A stretch of 64,000 nucleotides of DNA, from positions 558,001 through 622,000 of the forward strand of contig JACKPP010000001.1 in assembly GCA_024233455.1 (NCBI GenBank), in the 5' to 3' direction. The DNA comes from Chlamydiales bacterium (GTDB lineage Bacteria; Chlamydiota; Chlamydiia; Chlamydiales; JACKPQ01). Below, one piece after another: positions 18,096 to 27,700 of this stretch (its first letter is position 1; each line of letters begins with the position of its first letter). Position numbers and translations under genes: made by a program. The notes below the pieces were generated by a model. It did not search any database. It saw nothing but the letters and a program-made list of their open reading frames with translations, and was not told where the DNA came from.

Positions 18096-19250
18096 ATGTA
18101 TCAACGCTTAATTTCCAAATCTATTCCTGAGAAAAAGAGTTTTTTTCTTTTTGGCCCTCGCGGGACAGGAAAAACGCATTGGGTCAAAAGTGCATTTCCC
18201 AACGCCATTTATATCGACTTACTCGAAGAATCGACTTTTCAGTCATTCCTCAAATCTTCTTCGCTCTTAGATAAGATGATACCCGATGGCTTTGATGACT
18301 GGATCATTATTGATGAGGTGCAAAAAGTTCCTCAAATATTAAATGAAGTGCATCGCTTGATTGAATTCAAAGATTATTGCTTCATCCTTACCGGTTCAAG
18401 TACACGCACTTTACGAAAAAAGGGAGTGAATTTACTGGCTGGACGAGCACTTCTAAGAACGATGCATCCTCTATGCGCTCAAGAACTTGGAAGCGATTTT
18501 ACTTTGGACAGAAGCCTAAAATACGGCCACTTGCCTTCAGTATTTTCAGAAAGCGACCCTAGCGATTACCTCAAGGCGTATATTGGGGTGTATTTAAAAG
18601 AAGAGGTCATGCAAGAAGGATTAACGCGCAAACTCGATGCTTTTGCCAAAGCATTGGAAATCCTAAGTTTTTCTCAAGGATCAATGATCAATCATTCCGA
18701 AATAGCTCGAGAAATAGGCGTTGATCGACGATTAGTCACGGGCTATATCGATGTAATGGTAGACTTACTTTTAGCTGTGCGCCTGCCTATCTTTTCGAGA
18801 CGAGCTAAACGGAAACTCATTACAAATTTTAAATTTTATTTTTTCGATGTAGGCGTCTACCGTTCTTTAAGACCAACAGGACCCTTCGATCAAGTTGCAG
18901 ATCTTGAAGGAGCTGCATTGGAAACGTTATTTTTTCAAGAGTTACGAGCTGTAAATGATTATTATGGGCTAAATTACTCTCTTTATTTTTGGCGCACACA
19001 AAGTAAGCTAGAGGTAGATTTTATCCTTTACGGCGAAAGAGGTTTTTTTGCGTTTGAAATAAAACGATCAAAAAATATCTGCTCTAAAGACTTAAAAGCT
19101 CTAAACGAGTTCATTAAGGATTATCCCGAAGTCAAAGCCTTCATTGTATATGGGGGTGATCGCAAACTCTATTTCGGAAAGATTACCGCACTTCCATTTG
19201 TTGAGGCCATCCAAACTCTCCCAATTTTGCTCGAAAGCTATCAAAAATAG
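18096..19250 (+). CDS. AAA-type ATPase with DUF4143 domain
   Basis: This 384-aa protein belongs to the archaeal/bacterial AAA_14-DUF4143 family, common in accessory genome regions and of unknown cellular role. The Walker A is FGPRGTGKTHW (about residues 23-33) and the Walker B is WIIIDEVQK. The C-terminal half holds the DUF4143 domain with a restriction-enzyme-like core (LEVDFILYGERGFFAFEIKRS). Its place between trmL and trxA, which are neighbours in C. trachomatis, marks it as an insertion. The leader is AT-rich with inverted repeats. It could be part of a selfish or toxin-like unit, but no partner gene is visible. Confidence 0.85.
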   Translation: MYQRLISKSIPEKKSFFLFGPRGTGKTHWVKSAFPNAIYIDLLEESTFQSFLKSSSLLDKMIPDGFDDWIIIDEVQKVPQILNEVHRLIEFKDYCFILTGSSTRTLRKKGVNLLAGRALLRTMHPLCAQELGSDFTLDRSLKYGHLPSVFSESDPSDYLKAYIGVYLKEEVMQEGLTRKLDAFAKALEILSFSQGSMINHSEIAREIGVDRRLVTGYIDVMVDLLLAVRLPIFSRRAKRKLITNFKFYFFDVGVYRSLRPTGPFDQVADLEGAALETLFFQELRAVNDYYGLNYSLYFWRTQSKLEVDFILYGERGFFAFEIKRSKNICSKDLKALNEFIKDYPEVKAFIVYGGDRKLYFGKITALPFVEAIQTLPILLESYQK

Positions 19251-19257
19251 AAGAAAC

Positions 19258-19566
19258 CTAGAGAGCGCCGCCTACAAAGTGCTTGATCGCTTCGGCATCA
19301 CGCAAACCGACTAAACGATTCACCTCTTTTCCATCTTTAAAGAGAATCAATGTCGGCACAGAAGTCACTTGGTACTGTCCAGCAACTTTCTGGTTTTGGT
19401 CAATGTCAAGTTTACCAAAGGAAGCCTTCCCTTGCAGTTCTGCAGCTACGCCTTCGATAACTGGTGTTAACATGCGGCAAGGGCCACACCAATCAGCAAA
19501 GAAGTCAACTAGAACTACACCCTGCTTAGTTTTTTCCTCGAAATTGTCGTCAGTCAGTTGATCCAT
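19258..19566 (-). CDS. trxA: Thioredoxin
   Basis: This is a classical 102-aa thioredoxin, the general cytosolic disulfide reductant. The active site is FFADWCGPCRML, the cis-proline segment is SVPTLILFKDG, and the C-terminal helix is AEAIKHFVG. GGAGG lies upstream of the ATG. It converges on the ATPase gene with a 7-bp gap. Thioredoxin reductase is not in this window. Confidence 0.97.
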   Translation of the reverse strand: MDQLTDDNFEEKTKQGVVLVDFFADWCGPCRMLTPVIEGVAAELQGKASFGKLDIDQNQKVAGQYQVTSVPTLILFKDGKEVNRLVGLRDAEAIKHFVGGAL

Positions 19567-19703
19567 TTAATGCCTCCATTGATGAACCTGAGATTAGCAT
19601 ATTCATCATCTTTCGGCAATACCTCAAAGAAAAAATAAGTATTGAAAAATCTTTTTTTTTGTTACTTTCGAGCTCAAGGACACTACCTAACAATGAGGTC
19701 AAT

Positions 19704-20555
19704 ATGAAATGTCTCTTTGCAATAGTCTGTATTTCTTTGTGCTTAGTTGGATGCCAGCAAAATCAAAGCTCGAGTTCAGAGCAAACCGTCACGAGCTATT
19801 CAGCCGATTTATCCAAAAAGATGGCTATTTCACAAACGCAAGAAAACTTAATTAGCAAATATAGAAAATTTGTGGAAACAACTGAAAATATTGATGAATA
19901 CGACCAGAAGGGACACACATATCTTATTTCTGCTATTGAGGAAAACAACATTCCTGCAGTCAAAATCATTTTGGCCAAGAAGCCCGATGTCAACAAACCC
20001 TCAAAGGATGGGATTACCCCTCTAATGGCGGTTATTCAGAATGGCAACAAAAGCATTCCCAAAGTATTGCGCAATGGAGCGATTACTTTCATTGAACCCA
20101 AAGGCACAGTGAATGAATTGCTTTTGCAGCAGTTGATTGAATCTGGAGCCGATGTCAATATGAGCAACCATGAGGGATTAACAGCTCTAATGGTGGCAGC
20201 AAGTTTTGGAAACAAAGACGCGGTTAGCTTCTTACTTGATCACAACGCAGATTTTAACAAAAAAGACATGAATGGCATATCTGCACTTGGCTATGCTGTT
20301 GCCAATGATCATTCGGAAATTGTAAATGCGTTGGCAAAAGCGGGCGCCGATGTAGACGTCATAGACAATCAAGGACAATCTCCCCTAATGTATGCTGCGG
20401 AAAATGGCTTTTTAGAAACTGCTAAGCTTTTAATCCAAAAGGGTGCCAACGTAAATATCCGCGACCAGTACGATGTCACACCACTACAACTGGCCAAGCT
20501 GCAAGAGCATTTAGATGTGGCCAAATTAATCTCACGTAACGGTGGGAAGGACTAA
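19704..20555 (+). CDS. Ankyrin-repeat lipoprotein
   Basis: ATG 19704, with GAGGT upstream, gives a lipoprotein signal ending in LVGC (Cys17). About five ankyrin repeats follow, for example NHEGLTALMVAASFGNKDAV, DMNGISALGYAVANDHSEI and NQGQSPLMYAAENGF. Between the second and third repeats lies an insertion (FIEPKGTVNELLL). It is probably an envelope protein or an effector that binds a protein partner; the partner is unknown. It is divergent from trxA and converges on plsC with a 4-bp overlap. The open frame upstream of 19704 lacks a sensible start. Confidence 0.82.
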   Translation: MKCLFAIVCISLCLVGCQQNQSSSSEQTVTSYSADLSKKMAISQTQENLISKYRKFVETTENIDEYDQKGHTYLISAIEENNIPAVKIILAKKPDVNKPSKDGITPLMAVIQNGNKSIPKVLRNGAITFIEPKGTVNELLLQQLIESGADVNMSNHEGLTALMVAASFGNKDAVSFLLDHNADFNKKDMNGISALGYAVANDHSEIVNALAKAGADVDVIDNQGQSPLMYAAENGFLETAKLLIQKGANVNIRDQYDVTPLQLAKLQEHLDVAKLISRNGGKD

Positions 20556-21208
20556 CGCTTCTTTGCGGGGGTGTATTGCTGGCTAAGCTTATTGATTGCT
20601 GTGGTAAATGCTGCAGCAATCGCTTTTTGGGCTTCGCGCCGCTCTAAATGTGAAAATGCTTCAGGATCGATCGGCTTACCAAAAATTACAGCCGTTTTAC
20701 CCCAAAGCTTGGGAAATTTTCTGGATCTGGGCCATACGGCATCAGCTCCCAGGATATAGGCTGGGATAATGGGACAACCACTTTTATAAGCCAGCAACCC
20801 TAAGCCTTCACGGATCTCTCCAAGCTCACCTTCTCGACGTGTTCCTTCAGGAAACAACAAGACTTTGTTCCCTTGCTTAAGTAGCTTGAGAATCGTGCGC
20901 AGAACTGAAGCATCGCCAGCGCCACCTGAAACGGGATGGGAGTTCAGTTTTTGAATAAAGGCCCCGAATATTTTGTGATCAAAAAGGGTTTTGCGAGCCA
21001 AAAAATGGATTTCTTCGGGAGCGGAGACAGCAATCAGTGGCGGATCATAAAATGATACATGGTTTGCAGCAATAATACCGCAACCAGAAACAAAATTTTC
21101 TAGTCCATACACCTTATGTCGGTAAACTAATTTGAAAAAGATTTTTACAACTAAAATAACGATTTTATACAAAACAGGTGTCGATTTACTTTTGTTCTTT
21201 GGCATCAA
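20552..21208 (-). CDS. plsC: 1-acyl-sn-glycerol-3-phosphate acyltransferase
   Basis: This enzyme adds the second acyl chain to make phosphatidic acid at the inner membrane. The catalytic HX4D is AANHVSFYDPP and the substrate-binding motif is LLFPEGTRREGE. An N-terminal hydrophobic stretch (VLYKIVILVVKIFFKLVY) anchors it. At 218 aa it is of normal size. It is the last gene of the purA-uppS-cdsA-cmk-plsC run and overlaps cmk by four bases. The product feeds CdsA, encoded two genes upstream. Confidence 0.95.
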   Translation of the reverse strand: MMPKNKSKSTPVLYKIVILVVKIFFKLVYRHKVYGLENFVSGCGIIAANHVSFYDPPLIAVSAPEEIHFLARKTLFDHKIFGAFIQKLNSHPVSGGAGDASVLRTILKLLKQGNKVLLFPEGTRREGELGEIREGLGLLAYKSGCPIIPAYILGADAVWPRSRKFPKLWGKTAVIFGKPIDPEAFSHLERREAQKAIAAAFTTAINKLSQQYTPAKKR

Positions 21209-21864
21209 GAAGTAACCTTGTTTACAATGGAAGCGACCACCTCATCAATATCCATGTAGGACGTATCAATCACAAAAGCATCTTCAGGCTGCTTTAAAGG
21301 CGCAATCGTCCGGTTGACATCGGCCGAATCGCGCAGAATAATAGTATTTTTTATCTCTTCTAAATCGAAATGTTCGTCAGGAAATTTACGTTTCATTTCC
21401 TCATAACGCCTCTTGGCGCGTATGTCAGGAGTTGCGGTTAAAAATATTTTAAGCTCAGCATCGGGAAAAATAACCGTACCTATATCGCGTCCCTCACAAA
21501 CTAAATGACTGGTTTCACCTTGGCGGCGTTGCAATGCAGCCATAGCCTTTCGCACGAAAGGGTAGGCAGCGATTTGTGATGAAAGAGCTGTCACATCAGC
21601 TTTGCGAATTTCATCTGTAACTTCAGTCTGACCTAAGTAATAGCGCCATACGCCATCTTCTGATCGACTATGAAAAGAAAACCTCTCACATAGGGCTTCA
21701 ATCGCTTCAAGATCGGTAAATTTTATGCCTTGAGAAAGCATCTGAAAGGCCAAAGCACGGTACATAGCGCCGCTGTCTAGGTAGTTAAACTTCAACCTTT
21801 CAGCAAGTTTGCGCGCCACTGTAGACTTCCCTGTCCCTGATGGTCCGTCGATCGTAATGATCAT
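21205..21864 (-). CDS. cmk: Cytidylate kinase
   Basis: It phosphorylates CMP and dCMP. The P-loop is IDGPSGTGKST at the very start. Other family segments are YLDSGAMYRALAF, LVCEGRDIGTVIFPDAELKIFLTA and RDSADVNRTIAPLK. At 219 aa it is typical of the bacterial form. It is linked to plsC by a 4-bp overlap, and cdsA ends one base before it. CMP kinase between lipid genes makes sense because CDP-diacylglycerol synthesis and turnover use and release cytidine nucleotides. Confidence 0.96.
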   Translation of the reverse strand: MIITIDGPSGTGKSTVARKLAERLKFNYLDSGAMYRALAFQMLSQGIKFTDLEAIEALCERFSFHSRSEDGVWRYYLGQTEVTDEIRKADVTALSSQIAAYPFVRKAMAALQRRQGETSHLVCEGRDIGTVIFPDAELKIFLTATPDIRAKRRYEEMKRKFPDEHFDLEEIKNTIILRDSADVNRTIAPLKQPEDAFVIDTSYMDIDEVVASIVNKVTS

Positions 21865-22725
21865 TTAGAAACCTTGAATGATAAAATATGTAAACGGTGC
21901 GGTAAAAAGGAGTGAATCTAACACATCTAAAACACCTCCAATTCCAGGAATTTTGTTACTATCCTTCACCTTGGCATCACGCTTAAGTAGCGATTCTGCC
22001 AAGTCACCAACTTGAGCCAAAATACCAATGAGCAATCCAAGCCATACCGAGCGAGACAGAGTTAAGGCAAAAGCATCAAAATGCACATGTTGAGCTAAAT
22101 AATACAACCCTATGCTCGTTCCCGTTGCAGTGACCAGACCCATAATAGCTCCTTCCAATGTTTTGTTAGGAGACAGCTCTGAGGGCAACTTATTTTTTCC
22201 AAAAAATTTCCCTACAAAATACGCGCCCACATCAGTCATTTTGGTCACAGCAACCAGATAAATTAGCCAGCCTATCCCATCTTGCGAGGGTAAATACAAA
22301 ATACGCAGCATAAGAGCTAAAGGAATAGCCACGTAACATACACCAAAAAAACCTGTGGCAATGTTGACAAGCGCGTTATCGATTTTATTAAAATAATAAA
22401 CGCAAAGAGCTACGACCGAAAATAACAAAATGATCACTGAAATTTGATTCCAAAGCCCCAGGGCTGGAGGTGCATAAATAGCAAAAACCTCCAAAATACC
22501 CACAAAAATCAGCAAATTCGATGGTGGATGTAGTGCTTTTGCCTTCATCAATCTGGCATACTCCCATACACCTACACCAGCAATCAATGCCACAAAAAGG
22601 ACATTAACAATTTGGATGATGGGGTTTAACCGATAAACGAGCAGAAGAACCACCACAGGTATGATGATTGAATAGCAGATCACGCGACGGGAGAGGTCCG
22701 ATATATTACTTGATTGGTTTTTCAT
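21865..22725 (-). CDS. cdsA: Phosphatidate cytidylyltransferase
   Basis: This membrane enzyme makes CDP-diacylglycerol from phosphatidic acid and CTP. It has about eight hydrophobic segments and the C-terminal signature LLKRDAKVKDSNKIPGIGG followed by VLDVLDSLLFTAPF. MTDVGAYFVGKFFGKNKLP is the conserved middle motif. At 286 aa it has a normal length. It overlaps uppS by four bases. Its product is the substrate of PgsA, encoded at 53.3 kb. Confidence 0.95.
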   Translation of the reverse strand: MKNQSSNISDLSRRVICYSIIIPVVVLLLVYRLNPIIQIVNVLFVALIAGVGVWEYARLMKAKALHPPSNLLIFVGILEVFAIYAPPALGLWNQISVIILLFSVVALCVYYFNKIDNALVNIATGFFGVCYVAIPLALMLRILYLPSQDGIGWLIYLVAVTKMTDVGAYFVGKFFGKNKLPSELSPNKTLEGAIMGLVTATGTSIGLYYLAQHVHFDAFALTLSRSVWLGLLIGILAQVGDLAESLLKRDAKVKDSNKIPGIGGVLDVLDSLLFTAPFTYFIIQGF

Positions 22726-23429
22726 TTTCCAAACCGCCTTTTACGGTTTTGATATTCTAAAATGGCATACTCCAGATGACTGCTTGCGAAATCTGGCCAA
22801 AGTGTTTCTGTAATGTATACCTCAGAATAGGAAATCTGCCAAAGGAGAAAATTACTAAGACGCATTTCACCGCCTGTGCGGATAAGCAAATCCGGGTCTG
22901 GCCAGAGCTTAGTGTCGAGGTAATTGGAGAAGAGCTCTTCAGTTAGGCCGTCAATATTTATGGGATTGGCCAAACAATCTTTAGCAAAGTGTTTGGCCGC
23001 CCTACAAATTTCATCCCGTCCCCCATAGCCCAAAGCTAAAATAAGTTCGAACTGTTTGCATTCGGCGGTAATTTTTTTTGTTTCAGCAAGCGTCTTTTGA
23101 ATTTTTACCGGCAATTTAGAAAGATCTCCTATCGTATGCAAACGCACTCCTTCATCAATCATATGAGCGCGTTTTCGGGTGAGATAGGTTTCAAGAAGGT
23201 GCATAAGTGTTGCCACTTCCATTTTGCCGCGCGATGCGTTTTCGGTAGAAAAAGCATACAACGTCAAGATTTCAGTTCCAGCATTTTTAGCTGCACTGAT
23301 GATATCTTGCACTTGCTCTGCTCCTTTGGTATACCCACAACTGGATTGTAACTTTTTGTGCTTAGCCCACCTCCTGTTACCATCCATGATGATAGCAATG
23401 TGTTTAGGCAAGTGCGTTGATGATGGCAT
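22722..23429 (-). CDS. uppS: Undecaprenyl diphosphate synthase
   Basis: It makes the C55 lipid carrier of cell-wall synthesis from farnesyl diphosphate and isopentenyl diphosphate. The first catalytic motif is HIAIIMDGNRRWAK, the YAFSTEN segment follows, and the C-terminal motif is LLIRTGGEMRLSNFLLWQ with SEVYITETLWPDF. At 235 aa it is normal. Its start lies 26 bp inside the end of purA, so the two genes are probably translationally coupled. In C. trachomatis uppS heads this operon without purA. Confidence 0.96.
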   Translation of the reverse strand: MPSSTHLPKHIAIIMDGNRRWAKHKKLQSSCGYTKGAEQVQDIISAAKNAGTEILTLYAFSTENASRGKMEVATLMHLLETYLTRKRAHMIDEGVRLHTIGDLSKLPVKIQKTLAETKKITAECKQFELILALGYGGRDEICRAAKHFAKDCLANPINIDGLTEELFSNYLDTKLWPDPDLLIRTGGEMRLSNFLLWQISYSEVYITETLWPDFASSHLEYAILEYQNRKRRFGK

Positions 23430-24675
23430 CGCGCTCAGGTCCTGTTGAAATATAATCTATGTCCATTCCTAAAAGTTCTTCTAGTGTTTGTACGTAGCGC
23501 TGGGCGGCAAAAGGCAAAGCTTCACGTGTGACAGTGCCAGCAGTCGTTTGCTTCCATCCTTTCATAGTGATGTAGCGTGGCTTTACATCCTGCAGATCTT
23601 GGGCACTTGCTGGTAAAAAATCAATTTTTTGACCGTGCAATTCATAATCGGTTGCAATGTAAATCGTATCTAATTCATCGAGAATATCCAATTTTGTAAG
23701 CGCCAAACGGTTTACACCACTAATTGCTATAGCAAAACGCGTTAAAACCGCATCAAACCAACCAATACGCCTTTTACGCCCAGTCGTTGTCCCAATCTCA
23801 CGCGCGCTCTCAAAAGGAAAAGGATCATCTGCACCCAACTCCGTGGGAAAAGGGCCACTACCAACCCGTGTTGCATAGGCCTTGATAATACCAACGATAT
23901 TTCCCGAAGCCGTAAGCGGCATGCCGACGGCAGCTAACATCCCTGCTGGTGTTGTCGAAGAAGAGGTCACAAAAGGGTATGTTCCAAACGTGCGATCTAG
24001 CAAAACACCTTGAGCACCTTCAAACAAAATACGGTCCCCTTTTTGGTATGCCTTCATTAAATCTTGTTCGACGTGACTGATAAAATCTTGAATAAACTCT
24101 AAATCCTCAAAAAGCTGATTGGTTGCTGAAGGTATATCGATGCCTTTAACGTTGTGCATCGTCTCAAGCAATCGATTATGACTCGTAATGATTTCTTTGA
24201 CTTTTTCGTTGGCAGATGATGAAAGCAGATCGGCTATACGCACTCCTTTTCTAAGAACAGCATCAGCATAGCATGGTCCAATCCCCTTTCCAGTTGTTCC
24301 AATGCCGTTTAACATCTCAGATGCGTGGTCCAGCAGGCGATGTGTAGGTAAAATGACATGGGCATATGGAGAAATAAAAAGACGCCCTTTAACATCAATC
24401 CCACGCTTATCAAGTGCGGCAATTTCTTCTTTTAGCGTATGCAAATCAATCACAACGCCAGCCCCAAGAAAGCAACGAACGTGTGGATGCAAAATACCCG
24501 AGGGTATCAAGTGTAATTTAAATTCATCATTCCCTACCACAATTGTATGACCGGCATTATTACCGCCCTGGCAGCGGACAACACAAGTCATATCTTGGGC
24601 CAGATAATCGACAATTTTCCCCTTGCCTTCATCACCCCATCCAAGACCTACAATGGTCACATTATTCATAGCCAT
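23404..24675 (-). CDS. purA: Adenylosuccinate synthase
   Basis: It converts IMP, aspartate and GTP to adenylosuccinate, the first step from IMP to AMP. Visible motifs are GWGDEGKGKIVD with the catalytic Asp and P-loop, QGGNNAGHT, GTTGKGIGPCYADA and FEGAQGVLLDRTFGTYPFVTSS. GTTTGRKRRIGWFD is near the C-terminal third. At 423 aa it is full length. GGAG stands five bases before the ATG and an extended -10 precedes it. To my knowledge Chlamydiaceae lack this gene; here it heads the uppS-cdsA-cmk-plsC operon. No purB is seen in the window. Confidence 0.96.
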   Translation of the reverse strand: MAMNNVTIVGLGWGDEGKGKIVDYLAQDMTCVVRCQGGNNAGHTIVVGNDEFKLHLIPSGILHPHVRCFLGAGVVIDLHTLKEEIAALDKRGIDVKGRLFISPYAHVILPTHRLLDHASEMLNGIGTTGKGIGPCYADAVLRKGVRIADLLSSSANEKVKEIITSHNRLLETMHNVKGIDIPSATNQLFEDLEFIQDFISHVEQDLMKAYQKGDRILFEGAQGVLLDRTFGTYPFVTSSSTTPAGMLAAVGMPLTASGNIVGIIKAYATRVGSGPFPTELGADDPFPFESAREIGTTTGRKRRIGWFDAVLTRFAIAISGVNRLALTKLDILDELDTIYIATDYELHGQKIDFLPASAQDLQDVKPRYITMKGWKQTTAGTVTREALPFAAQRYVQTLEELLGMDIDYISTGPERDAIINALA

Positions 24676-24692
24676 TCACTCCAAATATCTCC

Positions 24693-24698
24693 ATTATA
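24693..24698 (-). promoter_or_regulatory. Extended -10 promoter of purA operon
   Basis: On the minus strand TGCTATAAT contains a perfect TATAAT (24693-24698) with a TG extension. A good -35 is not seen. It faces away from the secDF promoter a few bases further on, so the two divergent units probably share this 87-bp control region. Confidence 0.5.
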
Positions 24699-24703
24699 GC
24701 AAG

Positions 24704-24732
24704 TTGATTATTATCCTACCATGAGATAGGAT
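24704..24732 (+). promoter_or_regulatory. Predicted secDF promoter
   Basis: TTGATT (24704-24709) and TAGGAT (24727-24732) are separated by 17 bases. Within it ATCCTA and TAGGAT form a 6-bp inverted repeat that could also be an operator. The start codon of secDF lies 30 bases downstream of the -10. Confidence 0.45.
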
Positions 24733-24762
24733 GGTGGAAAGTAAAAAATCAGGACATAACTC

Positions 24763-27700
24763 ATGAAGCAAGCACAACGTTGGCAAATTTTTTTGATTAT
24801 CGGAGTCGTCATTCTGACGGTAGTGAACATTATGCCTACCGTCTTTTATTACACCAAGCCCCTGCATAAACCGGTGAATGCCAAAACTGCAGAAAAGATT
24901 GCTGTTAATATTGCAGAACGGGTCAACAGCCTTGAAGATGAGTCTCTTAAGTGGATTCGCTCTTACGCCAAACTTCTACATTTAAAGACCGATAAAGTCC
25001 TTTTTGACAAGCAAACGCCTGATCAAATCAAAGTAAAATTTTCTTCAGACAAAGATGCGGAAATCTTCCGCTCTCGTGTAGAGAATGCAGGTCGTTTGAT
25101 TCCTTTTCTGCCAGCCCAACTCCATCTAAGTCCTCAAAATGATACCGAAGATGGAAAAAGCGTAACCCTAAAGCGGCAGATCCCTATTCACTTTCAGCCA
25201 AAAGATGTAAATACGGTTTTTAAATTTAGCAAAAAGCGCTCCGACGATGGGGGCATCACTGCAAACTACAAAGAATTAATTATTGATAGGTTAAGCCAGA
25301 TTCTACTAGCTTGTGCTGGTACAAGTGAAAATGCCCGCTATCTTGAGGCTGTGGTTAACCACCCAGACAGTTCTCATACCGATGAATTGACCCTTCACTT
25401 AGCCCAGGTAATCCAGAATTACAGTGAAGCCTTTGGACCAGACTCACCCATAGCTCACCGACTCTTTAGCACCTTCACACAAGGACAATTCACATCGGCA
25501 TCGGCAGCTGTCAACCAACTTGCAAAAAGCTTTGATCAGCTCCAAGACAAAATCAAACTACAACGCATTGCCCTAGAAGCTGAAGTAGAACAGACCCATC
25601 TGGCTTCAGCACAGCTAGAGGCGCTAAAAAAACAAGAAAACCTCTTGACCTCTGCTAAGAAAATTTTAAAAACTAACAGCAGCCATTTTGCTGCTGGTAA
25701 AACTCCACTCGATGAAAAAGCTATCCGGGCCAAATTGTCCTCCCTATCTGACAAGCAGAGCATCCTCCTAGATAAAAACAACCCCTTTATTGAAAGCATC
25801 GATGTGGACTGGGCAAAAGACAAACTGCATCTTCATATATATCCCGATGTCATTGAAAATCAGCAACTGCTCTACAGCGAAATAGCGCGCATTTCAAGAG
25901 AGACCAAAGAAGACCTAAAACCCTGCGGTCCGGGATTTGAAATTGCACTTAGTCAAATGGATAACAGTGAAAGCTTTCTATTATTAGACCTTGGCCAGCT
26001 GGCGCTTAAGCGTTGCCAGTCTATCATAAACGCGCTTCAAACCGAATGGAAACCAGAACATATTGATTTCCAAAAAGAGCACTTTCCGGTTTGGGATCAC
26101 GCAGTATTTAAACAACTTTCCTCAGAGCAACGCGCATTTGGCTTGCACGTTTACGCTCCTGCTGCAGAAGATGAAGAACTAATGCCCGGATTTAACCGTA
26201 GCTCTATCTACGTAATTGCCAAGGGTGCCGATCAGATTCTTAAGAAACACACCTCAAATCCCAATTCCCCAGAAGCCCAAGCATTCATTCAAGATTTCCA
26301 AGCACTGCAAAAGATTTTGATGAGTCAAGGCTTCCAAGGTTATCCAGGAACTTCTCATCCATTTAGCAATAACTTCTCAAAGGATTATATTTTTGAGGCT
26401 CAAGACTATTACGCTCCTCTTTTACAAGCTAGCCGTGAAGACTTCCGCGTTTTAGGCACTAACCGCTTTGCCATGTTAGAATTCACCGATCATGAACAGC
26501 GCATTTTGACTGAAAACCGCATCGATACTGAAAGGCATGAAAATCTTCTGAAATGGAATGACGATTATCAAACTGCGAGATACTCCCGAGATACCTCCAA
26601 ACGTTATGATATTGCAGAACCAACGCAAAGCGGATTAATGAGCAACGTCGCCTTAAGTATTAAAAAATACTTCCGGGGTGATGATCGTAAAATTTTACAT
26701 TGGGGTCTGGATCTCTCCGGTGGAAAGACTGTTCGCATTGAACTGCGCGACCAAAACAACCAAATTGTGACCGACGAGATGCAGGTCGATCAAGGCTTAA
26801 ACGAGCTGTATGCCAGAGTCAATAAAATGGGTGTTTCCGAAGTCTCTATCCGTCGGGAGGGTCATCATATCCTTCTAGACTTTCCAGGATCGCAAAATTA
26901 CTCGGCAAGCGATTTAGTCAAAGCTTCATCGATGTATTTCCACGTCATTAACGAACAATTCTCACCCTACAGTCCAACCCTAGGTGAAGCTACATCCCTA
27001 TTTCTGCAAGGGGTGTGGAACGAGGCTCAAGTCACCGGCAAACAAGACGTCGATAGTATCAACGCAATTGCCTATGAGCATCTCTACGGTGGTTCTGCTC
27101 ATCACCCTATGCCTAAGACACAAGCTGCCAAAACGCTCTATGAAAGCGGACTGAGTCTTTCTAATCCTCTGACATATGCTGCCAACTCGTCGTTTAACGA
27201 CAGCGTATCTAAAATTGCTCTATGGCGAGGAGAATCCCAATCTGACTGGCAGGGACAACCAAACCCATTGATGATTGTCTTTAGCAACTACGCTTTAGAA
27301 GGCTCTAGCCTAACCGATGTGCGAGCCGGTTACGACCCGGCCAAGGGCAACTACCTCTCCTTCAGTGTTGGCGATGCAAAATCAAGAGACGATTTGGGTG
27401 CGTGGACAGGCAACTTTTGCAAAGAAAAAGTCGTTGGCACTCCTTTGGCTGCGCATACAAATGGTCGAGGTTATCGCATGGCCGTTATCCTCAATGGCTC
27501 TGTAGTCAACGCTCCAGCATTAGAAAGTGGTTTCTCTGACAGTGCCATGATCACCGGTTCTTTTACTCAACGCGAAATCAACAAACTTGAAGCAGATTTA
27601 AAAGCTGGTAGCCTGAGCTTTGCTCCCAAAATTCTATCTGAACAAAACGTGAGTCCCGAGCTTGGTCAAAAAGATCGCGCAAAAGGGATCATCGCCACGG

